Made by a program: the position numbers and the translations under genes. Shown piece by piece: positions 28,990 through 38,690 of a DNA stretch of 64,000 nucleotides (the stretch's first letter is position 1; every line of letters begins with the position of its first letter). This DNA comes from Chitinophagaceae bacterium (GTDB taxonomy: Bacteria > Bacteroidota > Bacteroidia > Chitinophagales > Chitinophagaceae): positions 26,353 through 90,352 of the forward strand of contig JACMLY010000079.1 of assembly GCA_014379345.1 (NCBI GenBank). The letters are read 5' to 3'. A model generated the notes under the pieces. That model did not search any database. It worked only from the letters and a program-made list of their open reading frames with translations, and was not told the origin of the DNA.

Positions 28990-29607
28990 TTGCAGCAAAT
29001 CTTCGAACAATTTATTGCAGGTTTAAAAAACACGGAATGGCTGGAGTTTATTGCAGTTATTTTTGGAATCGCCAGCGTGATCTTTTCACGCATGGAGAAT
29101 ATCCTGGTGTATCCCACAGGGTTGGTGAACACTATCCTCTATACTTATTTTAACTTTTTTTGGTGGAGCCTGTATGCTGAAGGAAGTCTTAATTTTTATT
29201 ACACGATAATGAGCATCTATGGCTGGGTGTTATGGGCACAGCACAACAAGGGAACACATCAGAAAAAATGGATGATCACCCGCTCTTCTTCCCGCGAATG
29301 GACACTCGCAATATTATTTTTTATTACAGCGTGGATAATACTTTACATCATTTTAAAAAAGTACACCGATAGTAATGTTCCCTGGGGCGACTCCTTTGCT
29401 TCTGCCTCCGCCTATACGGGAATGTGGTTAATGGCCAGGAAAAAACTGGAAAACTGGATCTGGTGGATCCTTACAAATATTGCTTCCATACCCCTGTATT
29501 TTTACAAGGGAGCTGTATTTACAAGCGTTCAGTACATTGTATTTCTCGTATTGGCAATACTCGGCTACATTGCATGGCGCAAAAAACTTTCGAATGCCCA
29601 TGATTAA
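28990..29607 (+). CDS. pnuC: Nicotinamide riboside transporter PnuC
   Basis: PnuC pattern EFIAVIFGIASVIFSRMENILVYPTG; TTG start. Confidence 0.88.
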   Translation: MQQIFEQFIAGLKNTEWLEFIAVIFGIASVIFSRMENILVYPTGLVNTILYTYFNFFWWSLYAEGSLNFYYTIMSIYGWVLWAQHNKGTHQKKWMITRSSSREWTLAILFFITAWIILYIILKKYTDSNVPWGDSFASASAYTGMWLMARKKLENWIWWILTNIASIPLYFYKGAVFTSVQYIVFLVLAILGYIAWRKKLSNAHD

Positions 29608-30145
29608 AAAAATTGCCGTAATCGGCCCTGAATCAACCGGCAAAAGCAGTTTATGCGAGCAACTTGCCCAACATTACAATACCCGGTGGGTGCCCGAATA
29701 CGCCAGGACATACCTTCTTGATCATGGCATGAATTATTCATACCAGGACCTTCTTACCATTGCAAAAGGCCAGCTTGCATGGGAAGATAAATATTTTGAT
29801 GAGTTAAAATCATTGACCATTGACCACTCACCTCTTTTCATTGACACCAATATGTACGTTATGAAAGTATGGTGCGAATTTGTATTTGGCCGCTGCCACG
29901 ATTGGATCCTTCATCAAATTGCCCAACGGGAATATGATCTCTATCTACTCTGTAATACGGATCTTCCCTGGGTGAAGGACGAGTTAAGGGAGTATCCCGA
30001 TCTGGAATCAAGACAAAAGCTGTTTCATATTTATAAAGATATAATGATCAATCAACCTGTTCCATGGATCGAGATCAGCGGGGACTATTCACAAAGATTC
30101 TCTAAAGCAGTTGTTGCCGTGGATGATTTATTGGTTGCGCGGTAA
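29594..30145 (+). CDS. NadR-like ATPase / nicotinamide-nucleotide kinase domain protein
   Basis: IAVIGPESTGKSSLCEQLAQ P-loop; overlaps pnuC; ATG 29594 preferred. Confidence 0.82.
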   Translation: MPMIKKIAVIGPESTGKSSLCEQLAQHYNTRWVPEYARTYLLDHGMNYSYQDLLTIAKGQLAWEDKYFDELKSLTIDHSPLFIDTNMYVMKVWCEFVFGRCHDWILHQIAQREYDLYLLCNTDLPWVKDELREYPDLESRQKLFHIYKDIMINQPVPWIEISGDYSQRFSKAVVAVDDLLVAR

Positions 30146-30192
30146 AACTCGTATATTTTTGCGCATGCCTGCCGCAAACGAGCCTTATTCTT

Positions 30193-31860
30193 ATGCGTTC
30201 ATTCCTTAAAAACCATCACAGAGTTTTATTTTTTACAGGGTGGCTGATCATTAATCTCATTCAGGCAGCAACAACAGAATTTTTTGATGATGAGGCTTAC
30301 TATTGGATCTACTCTCAATATCCTGCATGGGGCTATTTTGATCATCCTCCCATGATCGCTATCCTCATAAAGGCCGGCTATGCCATCTTTAAAAGTGAAT
30401 TGGGTGTTCGTTTTTTTATCATCCTGATGAACACCGCAACCATTCTTTTAACCAGTTATTTAATTAATAACCGCAACGATAAATTGTTTTATGCGATATC
30501 CTTATCCATAGCAGTTGCTCAGATAGGTGGAATTATAGCAGTGCCTGATGTACCATTGCTTTTTTTTGTTACTCTTTTTTTTTCAGTATACAAAAGATTT
30601 GTGCAGAACATGAGCCTTCTGAACAGTTTTTTGTTAGGAGTAAGCATCGCATCAATGGTGTATACAAAGTATCACGGAGTGCTAATCGTATTTTTTACTT
30701 TGTTGTCTAATGTAAAATTGTTTTCAAGATATCAAACCTATTTAGTAGCTGCCATTAGCCTTTTGCTTTTTTCACCCCATTTGTATTGGCAGTACATCCA
30801 TGGTTTTCCTTCGGTTCAATATCATTTATTTGAGCGTAACGCAAGCAGTTACCGGTTAACTTTTACTACGGAGTATATCGTAAGCCAACTGGCGCTGGCG
30901 GGCCCGGTCATTGGCTGGTTGCTGATCTGGGCTTCCATCCGTTATAAATCTTCCTCAACAGTGGAGAAGGCCTTGAAATACACATTGGTGGGATTCTATT
31001 TGTTTTTTATGATAAGCACCCTGAAAGGCCGTGTAGAGGCAAACTGGACCGTACCGGTTTTTGTTGCGTTGATCGTGCTGAGCCATCAGTATTTAAATCA
31101 ACATCACCATATTGCAACATGGGTGTATAGAAGCCTTCCGCTGACTTTACTTATTGTTGTGGTTTTCAGAATTTACATGATGCTTGATCTAAGCACTTCG
31201 GATAAGATCCGCAAGGATGAATTTCATCAAAACAAAGAATGGGTTAAAATCATCTCGCAAAAAGCGAATGGTTTGCCGGTGGTTTTTATCAATTCTTATC
31301 AGTGGTCTTCCAAATACTGGTTTTATAAACATGAAACGGCTTTGGGCTTGAACACGCCTTATTACAGGAGAAACAATTTTAATTTTTGGCCAGTGGAGGA
31401 TGAATTTTTTGGAAAACGTGTGTTTGCTATAGGAGATTATGGAAAGGTTGTGCTAAAAGATAAGATCATAGCGCCAAGATTCAAAGAGAAAGGCTCCGCT
31501 GTCATTCCTTTTTACTATTCATTCATGAAGGCGCAGTTTACACGGATCCGAAACAAGGTAACGCCAAATGCCATTGCCAGTTCTTTTGAGATAACTGTTC
31601 CGGAGAGATACCTTCCTTATTTCCGGCAGCCTCCTTTTGATACGGCATCTATCCAGTTGGCTATTGTTACCAGTGATACCATTAGATACTACCGGTCAGC
31701 TGCAACTGTAAAGCAAATTACCGGGCCTTCATCGCATTTGTCAGTGAATTTCCCTCATCAATTGCCAAAAGGCTTATATGAGGCCCGTCTTGGCATTTCA
31801 AGTGCGATACCTGAATATCCCACCTTAAATAGCACAAACTTCCAGATAAGGGTTGAATAA
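30193..31860 (+). CDS. GT39-like integral membrane glycosyltransferase
   Basis: DDEAYYWIYSQYPAWGYFDHPPMIAILIKAGY motif. Confidence 0.88.
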   Translation: MRSFLKNHHRVLFFTGWLIINLIQAATTEFFDDEAYYWIYSQYPAWGYFDHPPMIAILIKAGYAIFKSELGVRFFIILMNTATILLTSYLINNRNDKLFYAISLSIAVAQIGGIIAVPDVPLLFFVTLFFSVYKRFVQNMSLLNSFLLGVSIASMVYTKYHGVLIVFFTLLSNVKLFSRYQTYLVAAISLLLFSPHLYWQYIHGFPSVQYHLFERNASSYRLTFTTEYIVSQLALAGPVIGWLLIWASIRYKSSSTVEKALKYTLVGFYLFFMISTLKGRVEANWTVPVFVALIVLSHQYLNQHHHIATWVYRSLPLTLLIVVVFRIYMMLDLSTSDKIRKDEFHQNKEWVKIISQKANGLPVVFINSYQWSSKYWFYKHETALGLNTPYYRRNNFNFWPVEDEFFGKRVFAIGDYGKVVLKDKIIAPRFKEKGSAVIPFYYSFMKAQFTRIRNKVTPNAIASSFEITVPERYLPYFRQPPFDTASIQLAIVTSDTIRYYRSAATVKQITGPSSHLSVNFPHQLPKGLYEARLGISSAIPEYPTLNSTNFQIRVE

Positions 31861-31880
31861 ACCCTTAAAACATATTTTAA

Positions 31881-32195
31881 AACACCCCTTGGGGGTGTAA
31901 TCTTTGTAGACCAAATCACAGCCAGGAATGTGCTCCGTATGAGCACCATTTTTCTTGCAGGAATATCTCACAATATTTGCCTGGTAAAAGGGGAATTACA
32001 ACACCCCCATGGGGTGTAATCTTGTAGACCAAACCTCAGCCTGGAATGTGCTCTGTATGAGCACCATCTTTCTTGCAGAAATATCTCACAATATTTGCCT
32101 GGTAAAAGGGGAATTACAACACCCCCCTGGGGTGTAATCTTTGTAGACCAAGTCATATCCCGGAATGTGCTCCGTAGAAGCACCATCTCTTTGCG
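31881..32195. repeat. Three-copy ~119-bp intergenic tandem repeat
   Basis: Units begin aacaccc at 31881, 32000 and 32118; each has an acacccc/ggggtgt palindrome and a gtgctc-cgta-gagcac palindrome; third copy truncated. Confidence 0.9.
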
Positions 32196-32293
32196 TGGAG
32201 TAAAAAAATACACGATTTTTTTTCGACGTCCCGGTCACTGGGCCGGGCCATATATATCATAAAAAGCTGGCTACATTTCCGGTAAGGCTATAG

Positions 32294-32998
32294 CTACTGA
32301 ATTAATTTTTGAATATCCGGATCGTTCTGCAACGCCAGCATTTGCCTTAGCACCCAGGGATATCTTATCGAAATATATTTGGACAATGGCTTCACCGTAT
32401 ATCGTTTGGGATTTCGCAGGGAAGCAGCGATCATTGCTGACTGTTGCCGCGTAAGTTTTTTAGAAGTTTTTTTAAAATATTTTTTTGCGGCGGCTTCAAT
32501 TCCGAATACACCTGTACCCATTTCAGAAACGTTCAGGTACATTTCCAGAATTCGCTTTTTTCCCCATACCAATTCAATCATGAAAGTGAAATAAACTTCG
32601 AACCCTTTCCGTATCCAGCTTCTTCCCTGCCATAAAAAAACATTTTTTGCCACCTGTTGGCTGATGGTAGAGGCGCCTTTTACTTTTTGGGGATTTTTTT
32701 CATTATGGGCCATGGCTTTTTCGATGCTCTTCCAATCAAACCCACCATGGTCCGGAAACAGCTGGTCCTCTGCGGCTAACACGGCAAGTTTCGGATACGA
32801 TGAGATCTGTTTCATTCCCACGTAATTTCTTTTCATTCCATGACCGCTGATCCAGCTTGCCAATTGCGTAATGGTGATAGGAGGGTCAACCCATTTTAAA
32901 AGCAGGATATAAAATAATTGAAGGAAAAACAGGATCAGGAAAAGTCGTTTAAAAAATCGCCATATTCGTATGCCTAACCCTGTTGTTTTAGTCGCCAT
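32294..32998 (-). CDS. mtgA: Monofunctional biosynthetic peptidoglycan transglycosylase
   Basis: AAEDQLFPDHGGFDWKSIEKA, KGASTISQQVAKN. Confidence 0.93.
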   Translation of the reverse strand: MATKTTGLGIRIWRFFKRLFLILFFLQLFYILLLKWVDPPITITQLASWISGHGMKRNYVGMKQISSYPKLAVLAAEDQLFPDHGGFDWKSIEKAMAHNEKNPQKVKGASTISQQVAKNVFLWQGRSWIRKGFEVYFTFMIELVWGKKRILEMYLNVSEMGTGVFGIEAAAKKYFKKTSKKLTRQQSAMIAASLRNPKRYTVKPLSKYISIRYPWVLRQMLALQNDPDIQKLIQ

Positions 32999-33068
32999 GC
33001 CACAATGCTCTTTGTTGCAATATACGAACGGTGTAATTTCTATTTAATTACCCGGGAGAAAATAAAGA

Positions 33069-33653
33069 TCAAAATGCTTTCTTCGAAGACATGTTAACAT
33101 AGATCACCTTGTATTTTTTTACAGAGTTGGTGTTTCTTTTTTGAAGGTGTTGCCATAACAATCCGGTAGCTGCTACGCCTGCAGCAATCGCCAGCACGGT
33201 TAGTTTATTGCCATCAGAAAGGGATTCACCCCGATAAATGGTATTCACTAGTTCCAGAACAATAAAGCCTGTTCCACCAACAATCATAATATTCCTGATC
33301 AGTCCTCCCCCGGAATTTCGTTGTCTTGCAGAACTACTGGTATAATTAAAAGCCCGTATTTCCTGATAGTGGAGACGAATAGTGTGAATGATCGTATCCA
33401 ATGCAGGTACACCGAACTGTGTCGGCACCTGTCTTACTTCATGTTGTTCGATAAAAACAGAATCATTTCTTATTTGTTTGATGATCCCGCTCAGATTAAA
33501 GCCGGTGTAAGTACTTGCAGAGATAAATGTTCCCGGAAAATAAGCTTTAAGCGTGCGGTTATTTTTTTTCTTCAAAACAATATAATCGGAAGGTTGTGTG
33601 AAACCAGCCAGAGAGAAAGCCGTAAGCAGCATTGGTAGAAAGAATCGGAACAT
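33069..33653 (-). CDS. Hypothetical secreted protein
   Basis: Signal peptide and long ORF with no competing frame. Confidence 0.6.
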   Translation of the reverse strand: MFRFFLPMLLTAFSLAGFTQPSDYIVLKKKNNRTLKAYFPGTFISASTYTGFNLSGIIKQIRNDSVFIEQHEVRQVPTQFGVPALDTIIHTIRLHYQEIRAFNYTSSSARQRNSGGGLIRNIMIVGGTGFIVLELVNTIYRGESLSDGNKLTVLAIAAGVAATGLLWQHLQKRNTNSVKKYKVIYVNMSSKKAF

Positions 33654-33707
33654 GAAACAACAAGTTAGGATGCAAACCTTTCACAGTACTCTAAGATTCT
33701 GTTAATA

Positions 33708-34349
33708 CTATTTGATTTTTTCGGCTAAAAAAATTGTTCCGAACAGTAAAGCAATGCCAAATCCAATAAGAAGTGTGCCTGAAATTTTATTGATGACTGA
33801 AATATTATGTAATGTCAGCCTGTTTCTCAGTTTGCCTGCCATCAACACTTTGAAAGTATCGGCAGCAATGTTTAGGGCCAGGCAAACTGTAAAAATGATC
33901 ATGCGCTGCTCAAAAGAATACTTGATGGCAAAATTGGTTGCGGTGGCCAGCCAAAAAATAAAGACATTCGGATTTAGAGTATTTATGAGGAAGCCGGATG
34001 AAAATATTTTGGCCATATCTCTTTTACGGAACCTGGCAAAAGATTCCTGCGTATTGGCCTGCAGTTTTATTTTTTTGAAGAACACATAGAAAACACCCAT
34101 CAGAATTAAAAAAGCGCTTCCAATAAGGCCCAGCGGTTTTTCGTAAATCATCAGACTTTTTACAACTTCTGAAAAAGCATTACTTATTATCACCAGAACA
34201 ATGTCACTTAACCAAACGCCGGTAACAAAACAAAATCCGCCTTCCTTTCCGTTAACAAGGCTCTGTTTGATGATGGTAAAAATGACGGGGCCCACTGATA
34301 TCGCCAGAACAAGTCCTAAAGTCAATCCGCTTACGATGGCCTCCCACAT
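33708..34349 (-). CDS. LysE family translocator
   Basis: GLTLGLVLAISVGPVIFTIIKQSLVNG; GFLINTLNPNVFIFW. Confidence 0.88.
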   Translation of the reverse strand: MWEAIVSGLTLGLVLAISVGPVIFTIIKQSLVNGKEGGFCFVTGVWLSDIVLVIISNAFSEVVKSLMIYEKPLGLIGSAFLILMGVFYVFFKKIKLQANTQESFARFRKRDMAKIFSSGFLINTLNPNVFIFWLATATNFAIKYSFEQRMIIFTVCLALNIAADTFKVLMAGKLRNRLTLHNISVINKISGTLLIGFGIALLFGTIFLAEKIK

Positions 34350-34385
34350 ATTATTATGTCAGATGTTATTATGTTAGATGTAAAA

Positions 34386-34543
34386 TACGAAATACGAAGT
34401 TTGAAGTACGAAGTTGAGTTAGAGTCCATACAATGTAATTGCAATAGGCAATATTTCATTAGAAAATAAACTAAAAATTTTTGTAGTTGAATTTCAGCAG
34501 ACTTCGCATTTCAAACTTCGTACTTCAAACTTCGTATTTCGTA
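34386..34543. repeat. Perfect 30-bp inverted repeat with 98-nt spacer, built of CGAAGT-type words
   Basis: tacgaaatacgaagtttgaagtacgaagtt at 34386-34415; exact reverse complement at 34514-34543. Confidence 0.92.
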
Positions 34544-34545
34544 CT

Positions 34546-36084
34546 TCAGACTTCAGACTTCAAAGTGCCGGTTTCAAGGAAATGTACCCAGTCTTCATAC
34601 ATTTTTCCTTTCATTACGCGGGGAAATTTATGCTGCCCTCCCAGTTTTCCTTTTAACTGCATGAACCGCATAAAGGCAGATTCAGGTAATATTTTAACAT
34701 ATACATCTTTCAGGGCGCTTTTCCTTTCTACGGCATAATCATCATTCAGCTCCATGAGTTTTGCATCAATTTTCTGGCGAAGCAGGTCTGCATCTGCCTG
34801 GTCGTCGCAAGCCAACCACCACTGATGGGCAAAAAATAAACCGTGCGGCACGCCGGCTACAGTAAACTCTGGAATGCATATATTCATTTCTTCACCGGCA
34901 AGCTGAACAGCTTTATTCATATTGTCCACGCTGAGGTGTTCTCCAACCAGGCTTAAAAAATGTTTGGTTCGTCCGGTAATAATAATTTCACTCTTTTGCT
35001 TATCCACGAAACGAACCGTATCGCCAATCATGTAACGCCAGGCGCCCGCAGTAGTGCTGAGCAGTATTGCATAGTCTTTTCCTTCTTCCACTTCCCCTAT
35101 GGTCAATGCTTCGGGATTTTCAGAAATATTGCCATTGTGATCAAAGTTTTTATCGTTAAACGGAACGAATTCAAAAAAAATATGTTCGTTTAATGCGAGT
35201 CTCATGCCTCTTGCATGTTGCCTTTCCTGATATGCAATAAACCCTTCCGATGCCAGGTAAGTTTCTATATAAGTGAGCGGTTTGTCGGTCAGTTTTTCGA
35301 ATCCCTTTTTATAAGGTTCAAAAGAAACACCGCCATGTACAAAAAAGGCGAGATTGGGCCAGATGTCATGAATTGTTTTTAGTTTGTAACGTTCGATAAC
35401 ATTTTCCATGCACATCTGTATCCAGGCAGGCACACCTACTATAAAACCAATATCCCAATTGGGCGCTTGCTGAACGATCGCTTCAATTTTTTTGTTCCAG
35501 TCGCGGGTACGGGCAATTTTTTTTCCGGGTTTATAAAACGGGGTGAACCAGAATGGCACTTTTTTGGCGGTGATGCCGCTAAGGTCTCCGGCATAGTATC
35601 CCGGACCTTTCTGCAGATCAGAACTTCCGCCAATGAAAAGCCATCCCTTGCCAATGCTTTTCACGGGAATATCATGATAGGTTCTGAGGGTTAGAAGCTG
35701 TTTGATCATGACTGTACGGTTACCTCTCATCAGGTCATTGGTGATGGGTATGTACTTGCTGGCAGCTTCGGAGGTTCCCGAGCTGAGGGCAAAATATTTT
35801 ATCTTCCCGGGCCAGCAAATATCCGGTTTTCCTTCCAGGGTCTTATGCCACCATTCTTTGTTGATCTTACTATAATCGTAAGTAGGAACCTGTTGCTGGA
35901 ATTGTCTGATAACATCTTTATCAAGCAGGATCTCATCGAAGTGAAATGCCTGGCCGAATTCAGTAAACCGGGCCTTTTTCAGCAATTTTTTCAATACTTT
36001 AATTTGCTGCCTTTTTGGAGATTTAGCAGGCAAATGCAAAGCTTTAGCAATCGAAGCGGGTAATGAAATATCAAATAAAGCCAT
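34546..36084 (-). CDS. GH3 auxin-responsive promoter family protein
   Basis: YFALSSGTSEAASKYIPIT, LSTTAGAWRYMIGDTVRF, ITGRTKHFLSLVGEHLS. Confidence 0.92.
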   Translation of the reverse strand: MALFDISLPASIAKALHLPAKSPKRQQIKVLKKLLKKARFTEFGQAFHFDEILLDKDVIRQFQQQVPTYDYSKINKEWWHKTLEGKPDICWPGKIKYFALSSGTSEAASKYIPITNDLMRGNRTVMIKQLLTLRTYHDIPVKSIGKGWLFIGGSSDLQKGPGYYAGDLSGITAKKVPFWFTPFYKPGKKIARTRDWNKKIEAIVQQAPNWDIGFIVGVPAWIQMCMENVIERYKLKTIHDIWPNLAFFVHGGVSFEPYKKGFEKLTDKPLTYIETYLASEGFIAYQERQHARGMRLALNEHIFFEFVPFNDKNFDHNGNISENPEALTIGEVEEGKDYAILLSTTAGAWRYMIGDTVRFVDKQKSEIIITGRTKHFLSLVGEHLSVDNMNKAVQLAGEEMNICIPEFTVAGVPHGLFFAHQWWLACDDQADADLLRQKIDAKLMELNDDYAVERKSALKDVYVKILPESAFMRFMQLKGKLGGQHKFPRVMKGKMYEDWVHFLETGTLKSEV

Positions 36085-36197
36085 TCAGTCCTCAGCCGGG
36101 TTTTAACAGCGCTTCCAAAATTACGGTATTGAAGGGAAACAGTATGGATAACCTCGGTCCAAGGAATTGCTAAAAAAAATACTTGTACAGTTTTCGG

Positions 36198-36228
36198 TTG
36201 ATTGCCGGCTCACCAGCTTTTACATTTG
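36198..36228 (+). promoter_or_regulatory. Bacteroidota-type promoter for ada (TTG-N20-TACATTTG)
   Basis: TTG 36198-36200, TACATTTG 36221-36228, ATG 36247. Confidence 0.5.
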
Positions 36229-36246
36229 TATCTTAAAAAAAAGCAT

Positions 36247-37299
36247 ATGCCTTCCCTGTTACTTTCTGATGATATTATGCATGAAGCGCTGTTAAATAAG
36301 GATAGCCAGTTTGAAGGACTGTTTTTTGCTGCGGTGAAAACAACCGGCATTTTTTGCAGGCCAACCTGTACTGCGCGAAAACCCAAAAAGGAAAATGTGG
36401 AGTTTTTTGAGACCTCGCGTGAGGCATTGATCCACGGTTACCGACCCTGCAAGCTGTGTCGGCCCCTGGAAAAAATAGGTGTAATCCCTGATGGGATCCA
36501 GGGTGTCATGAATGAATTGCAAGCGAATCCTGATATCCGGCTTACAGATTATACATTATTTAAACGCGGAATCGACCCAAATTCCATTCGCAGGTGGTTC
36601 CAAAAAAATCATGGCATTACCTTCCAGGCCTATCAGCGTCTCACACGGATCAACAATGCCATGACGCATATCCGGAATGGCGATAAAGTGATTGAAGCGG
36701 CTTTTGAAAACGGATATGAATCGCTTAGCGGCTTTCAGTACAGCTTTAAAAAAGCTACCAATCATTCGCCCTTACAAAGCAAAAAATTGTTTCCCCTTAC
36801 GGTAACAAGAATAGTAACCCCATTAGGGCCGATATTGATTGTTGCAACGGACGAAGGGATCTGTTTGCTTGAATTTACGGATAGAAGGATGCTGGAAACA
36901 GAATTGAAACAATTGCAAGCTATTTACAAGACCCCCGTTCTTCCCGGGAAAAGCAAATATTTCGGGTTGGCAGAACAGCAGTTGACAGAATATTTTGAAG
37001 GCAATAGACAAGTTTTTGACCTGCCCCTGGTAACGCCGGGTACTCCATTTCAGCTGGCAGTATGGAAAGCATTACAGAGTATTCCATATGGAACAACAAG
37101 ATCTTATAAACAACAGGCTGTAGCGGTCGGCAATCCCCAGGCTGTTCGCGCTGTGGCCCGGGCCAATGGTTTTAACAGGATTTGTATTGTGATTCCCTGT
37201 CATAGAGTGGTTGGTGATGATGGGCATCTTACAGGTTATGGCGGAGGATTATGGAGAAAGAAATGGTTGTTGGATCACGAAGTGAAGAATAAATCTTAA
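36247..37299 (+). CDS. ada: Bifunctional Ada: methyl-DNA transferase/transcriptional activator plus O6-methylguanine-DNA methyltransferase
   Basis: TTGIFCRPTCTARKPKKENVEFF...GYRPCKLCRP; AraC-like domain; IPCHRVVG. Confidence 0.93.
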   Translation: MPSLLLSDDIMHEALLNKDSQFEGLFFAAVKTTGIFCRPTCTARKPKKENVEFFETSREALIHGYRPCKLCRPLEKIGVIPDGIQGVMNELQANPDIRLTDYTLFKRGIDPNSIRRWFQKNHGITFQAYQRLTRINNAMTHIRNGDKVIEAAFENGYESLSGFQYSFKKATNHSPLQSKKLFPLTVTRIVTPLGPILIVATDEGICLLEFTDRRMLETELKQLQAIYKTPVLPGKSKYFGLAEQQLTEYFEGNRQVFDLPLVTPGTPFQLAVWKALQSIPYGTTRSYKQQAVAVGNPQAVRAVARANGFNRICIVIPCHRVVGDDGHLTGYGGGLWRKKWLLDHEVKNKS

Positions 37300-37366
37300 T
37301 TAGCAAATTAGCCAAAGAATATCACTGTAAAAGTTGCTCGAATGGGAGAGATTATTAGCGAGACAG

Positions 37367-37454
37367 CAATTAGCCAATGTGAAGGTTAGCAAATTAGTCT
37401 TGCCTCTGCGGCGTGGAAATTGGCTAATTTGCTAATCTTCACATCGGCCAATTG
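37367..37454. repeat. Intergenic inverted repeat (31-nt arms, 28/31 matches, 26-nt loop) between convergent genes
   Basis: caattagccaatgtgaaggttagcaaattag (37367-37397) versus ctaatttgctaatcttcacatcggccaattg (37424-37454); outer arm attagcaaattagccaa at 37299-37315 also matches 37420-37436. Confidence 0.88.
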
Positions 37455-37456
37455 TT

Positions 37457-38641
37457 TCAAGTTGTTCCGGATCCGCGGCTATTATCACTTCCTACTACGC
37501 TTGAGCTGTGTAGCGCATGGATCTTATAGTTTTTTCCGGGAGATAACTTCATGGTTTCGATGATTTCGCTGAATGAGAAATCCCTTCCTTCACATAAAAC
37601 AATTTCATTTGCTTCACTGGCACTTTGAACAACGGTAGACCCTGTTGAACCGGTGATAATATTTTGCACTTCTTTAATACCCGATCCATCCCCTGCAAAA
37701 AATATTTTTTGCTTTCCGTTTTTGTGCCCGCGCTGCCGGTTTGCCAAACGGAGACCGCCGAACGCAAACAGTGATCTGAACCAGATAGCCATTTTCAAGA
37801 ACCCGGTGTACAGACCGCCCTTGGTTCCGTGGTAGTGCTTTTGTACAAATTGAATCATAGCCTTATAGAACAACTTTACATAGCGGGCGTCTTTTTTAGT
37901 GCTCTCACCTTTAAAATGGATGATGGAAATTTCAGCAAGATAATAATTGATATATCCTGATTGCCGGATCTCAAAACTCAGATCAATATCTTCGGCATAC
38001 ATGAAGAAACGTTCATCGAATCCGCCGGATCGATCAAGTACATCTTTTCTGACCAACATACAGGCGCCGGACAGTGCATCCACTTCATGATTGCCATTTC
38101 GATCCAGATGACCCAGATAGTATTTGGCAAAAAATGCTGAATTTGGAAACAATGCTGTTAAGCCCGACAATTTGCAAAAGGATGCCCATGTTGTAGGAAA
38201 CCCCCTTTTCGATTCCTGCAAGAATGTGCCTGTTCCATCGATCATCTGGACGCCCAATGCACCAATACCGGGGGCATTCTCCATGGCCGGGATGCAGGTT
38301 GAAAAAAAATTTCCTGGTAGAATGGTATCGGGATTTAAAAACAGGATGAATTGTCCTTTTGCTTGCTGTAATGCCTGGTTATTGGCCCTGGCAAAGCCCG
38401 TATTTTCATGGTTTGAAATAAAGCGGACGAAAGGAAATTTTGATTGTAGGTACTGAAGACTTCCATCTGAAGAATTATTGTCAACCACAATAACTTCTGC
38501 ATGTGATTCCTCTGGTTTCAATTTACCATTGGCCATTGAACATTGATCAATGGCATTCTTTACCGAACACAAACTTTGTTCAAGAAAGTATTTTACGTTG
38601 TAGCTGACTATAATAACGGAGACCTTCACAATAATTTTCAA
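37457..38641 (-). CDS. Glycosyltransferase family 2 protein
   Basis: VSVIIVSYNVKYFLEQSL...VDNNSSDGS...FLNPDT. Confidence 0.92.
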   Translation of the reverse strand: MKIIVKVSVIIVSYNVKYFLEQSLCSVKNAIDQCSMANGKLKPEESHAEVIVVDNNSSDGSLQYLQSKFPFVRFISNHENTGFARANNQALQQAKGQFILFLNPDTILPGNFFSTCIPAMENAPGIGALGVQMIDGTGTFLQESKRGFPTTWASFCKLSGLTALFPNSAFFAKYYLGHLDRNGNHEVDALSGACMLVRKDVLDRSGGFDERFFMYAEDIDLSFEIRQSGYINYYLAEISIIHFKGESTKKDARYVKLFYKAMIQFVQKHYHGTKGGLYTGFLKMAIWFRSLFAFGGLRLANRQRGHKNGKQKIFFAGDGSGIKEVQNIITGSTGSTVVQSASEANEIVLCEGRDFSFSEIIETMKLSPGKNYKIHALHSSSVVGSDNSRGSGTT

Positions 38642-38690
38642 ATCTAAAATCTAAAATCTGCAATCTGAAATTGGGATTTATCTTTGCGGC

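Noticed and set aside
31881-32195. Could the tandem repeats be a CRISPR array
   Set aside because: Whole ~119-bp units are conserved with no unique spacers, only three copies and no cas genes.
31758-32213. Minus-strand ORFs 63 and 81 aa over the triple repeat
   Set aside because: They repeat the same peptide (STFxxxxWSTKITPxGGV) because the DNA is repeated; no start context or family.
34381-34562. Short-word array as CRISPR-like repeats
   Set aside because: Words of 6-8 nt without spacers; arranged as an inverted repeat instead.
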